Assembly: GCA_964441025.1 (NCBI GenBank)
Contig: CAYTXG010000010.1
Coordinates: forward strand, 1 to 64,000
From: JAAZIN01 sp964441025
GTDB lineage: Bacteria; Bacillota; Dethiobacteria; DTU022
DNA: 64,000 bases
Direction of reading: 5' to 3'
Shown here: positions 62,960 through 64,000 of the stretch, one piece after another
How the letters are laid out: every line of letters begins with the position of its first letter
Numbering within the stretch: the stretch's first letter is position 1
Program-made: the position numbers and the translations under genes
Notes under the pieces: generated by a model
Database searches by the model: none
What the model saw: only the letters and a program-made list of their open reading frames with translations
Told to the model about the DNA's origin: nothing

Positions 62960-64000
62960 CCCCGATATTTTGTTTTCCCGCTAAACCCTTACCAAGGGTT
63001 TGGAAAAATGCGTCGGCTGTCCCACGGGCTTTATACAGTTCTACTGGCAGTTCATCGAACTCGTCAAGAATTATTATAAATTTATGCATTGGCTCAATTA
63101 TTGTTGCTTGTTCAAGGAACTCACTTAAAGGTGCTAGCGTTCCCATTGGATCCCGAATAGGTATACTAGCCAGTGCGGGTGTAATTCTCATTTGTTCGAT
63201 AAGGCGCAGGCACATCCTATTAATGGTATCTTCTGCAGTAACATCTCGAATTGTTTCTAAATATGCTACGCAGATTTGCTTATTATCTACGAGCCTTGCT
63301 GTAAGGGCTTTCGCAACAGAAGTTTTCCCAACGCGCTTTTGCCCCCATAAATATATAGAGCCAGGATTTGATCTAGAAAAAGTCGAGCTTAACCGTTTTA
63401 ATAACCGATCCCTGCCAACAAAGTCTTCCCCTATCGCTACCTCTAACGCGTAAGGCTGTTTTGACTCAAGTGCTTCCCAATCAATATTAGGATCCTGGCT
63501 TAGGATTTCAAGTTCAGTGGTAGAAGAATCAACGCTGTTATCGAAATTAGTCCACGAAGCAGTAACATGTAGAAAGGCTGATTCCCTTGATGCTATTACA
63601 GTAGCATTAGCATAGACTACACGGCTTTCATTTGCTTGCAAGTTACCCACAGGCAGATTTGTTATACAATGGATTGCTTGTTTTATTCCTTCAACAGTGA
63701 GGTGACAATTAAACGCTTTTCCTGTTCCATTATTCGACACCCGTATTCTTATAACCAGATCGGTTCCTACTAAATGAAGGGGGTACTTTTTAGGTTCCAA
63801 GTTCATTACAAGTCGAGCTGGATCGGTCAACCTTAGGTCCTTCATCTGGGCGCCAACCGCATCTTTAGCGGATCGAATTAGTTGTCCTAGGTGTTTAGCA
63901 TATTTTGTTGGAATTCTCAGCAGTACTTCAAGACAAGAATCGCACGCTTCAATCGAAGTATAGTACTCATCTAGAGCTTGAACTCCCTTGGCTTCGCTAA
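62940..64000 (-). pseudogene. N-terminal part of the same P-loop NTPase gene, running off the window
   Basis: The frame stays open from the ATG at 63845 through to base 64000, so that ATG is internal and the true start is outside. The order is a helical segment, a beta-rich CARDB/Ig-like domain (LVIRIRVSNNGTGKAFNCHLTVEG), then an ATPase with Walker A LWGQKRVGKTSVAKAL and Walker B FIIILDEFDELP. It ends in a frameshift at the run of five C (62959-62963; G on the coding strand). Removing one base restores KQNIGVLLVGGER. With the next piece the intact protein would exceed 860 residues. Confidence 0.7.

Noticed and set aside
62940..62970. Programmed ribosomal frameshift in the NTPase gene
   Set aside because: No slippery heptamer or downstream structure was recognised; a homopolymer indel is simpler.
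1..64000. CRISPR arrays, tRNA or rRNA genes, phage modules
   Set aside because: No regularly spaced direct repeats, no cloverleaf-like T-arm contexts and no phage structural genes were seen.

Overview
The window looks like chromosomal DNA from an anaerobic, GC-rich member of the Bacillota (Clostridia or Desulfotomaculia-like). This is inferred from gene content: a YfmF/YfmH peptidase pair, an LPxTG surface protein, a B12-dependent class II ribonucleotide reductase, a corrinoid methyltransferase cluster, an aldehyde:ferredoxin oxidoreductase, YhaN/YhaO, and MarR and PadR regulators. No genus can be named with confidence. No rRNA, tRNA or CRISPR array was seen.

Layout. 1-6 kb: end of a glycosyltransferase, a large membrane protein and the YfmF/YfmH pair. 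6.4-9.2 kb: an unusual class III aminotransferase fused to an acyl-ACP-reductase-like domain. 9.2-12.2 kb: a RAYT-type Y1 transposase bounded by inverted copies of a 29-bp palindromic repeat, a lipoprotein/M23 peptidase pair, and a shorter repeat-bounded segment. 12.2-18 kb: MATE pump with MarR regulator, then an ABC exporter followed by a NarL-type two-component system. 18-23 kb: lipoprotein serpin, MscL, NrdJ. 23-27.5 kb: a 1447-residue sortase-anchored surface protein. 27.7-35 kb: acyl-CoA synthetase, alanine dehydrogenase and a membrane-protein/M20-peptidase cluster. 35-43.5 kb: a complete shikimate/Phe/Tyr operon (aroF-tyrA-aroB-aroA-aroC-pheA-aroE/K-aroQ) behind a Phe/Tyr-rich leader peptide and attenuator. 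43.7-45.1 kb: ECF sigma/anti-sigma pair. 45.5-47.8 kb: corrinoid methyltransferase cluster. 48-56 kb: PadR/DUF2812, YhaN/YhaO and endonuclease Q. 56-58.6 kb: aldehyde:ferredoxin oxidoreductase with MoaD-like proteins. 59-64 kb: a RelE-like/UvrD helicase fusion, then a clearly AT-richer segment with a frameshifted P-loop NTPase-phosphoribosyltransferase gene that runs off the window.

Three things stand out. First, the aro operon leader encodes a short peptide with the run YFYFSFTYFY, followed by mutually exclusive antiterminator and terminator pairings. This is ribosome-mediated attenuation by Phe/Tyr supply in what appears to be a Bacillota genome. Second, eleven good copies of a TGAGTCA...TGACTCA palindrome with a GGGGACGG core are scattered through the window. 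In seven genes the repeat itself supplies the stop codon, three of them with an identical ESRGR tail. At aroC the insertion is accompanied by a diverged remnant of the original gene end. Third, the right edge may be a defence or conflict island.
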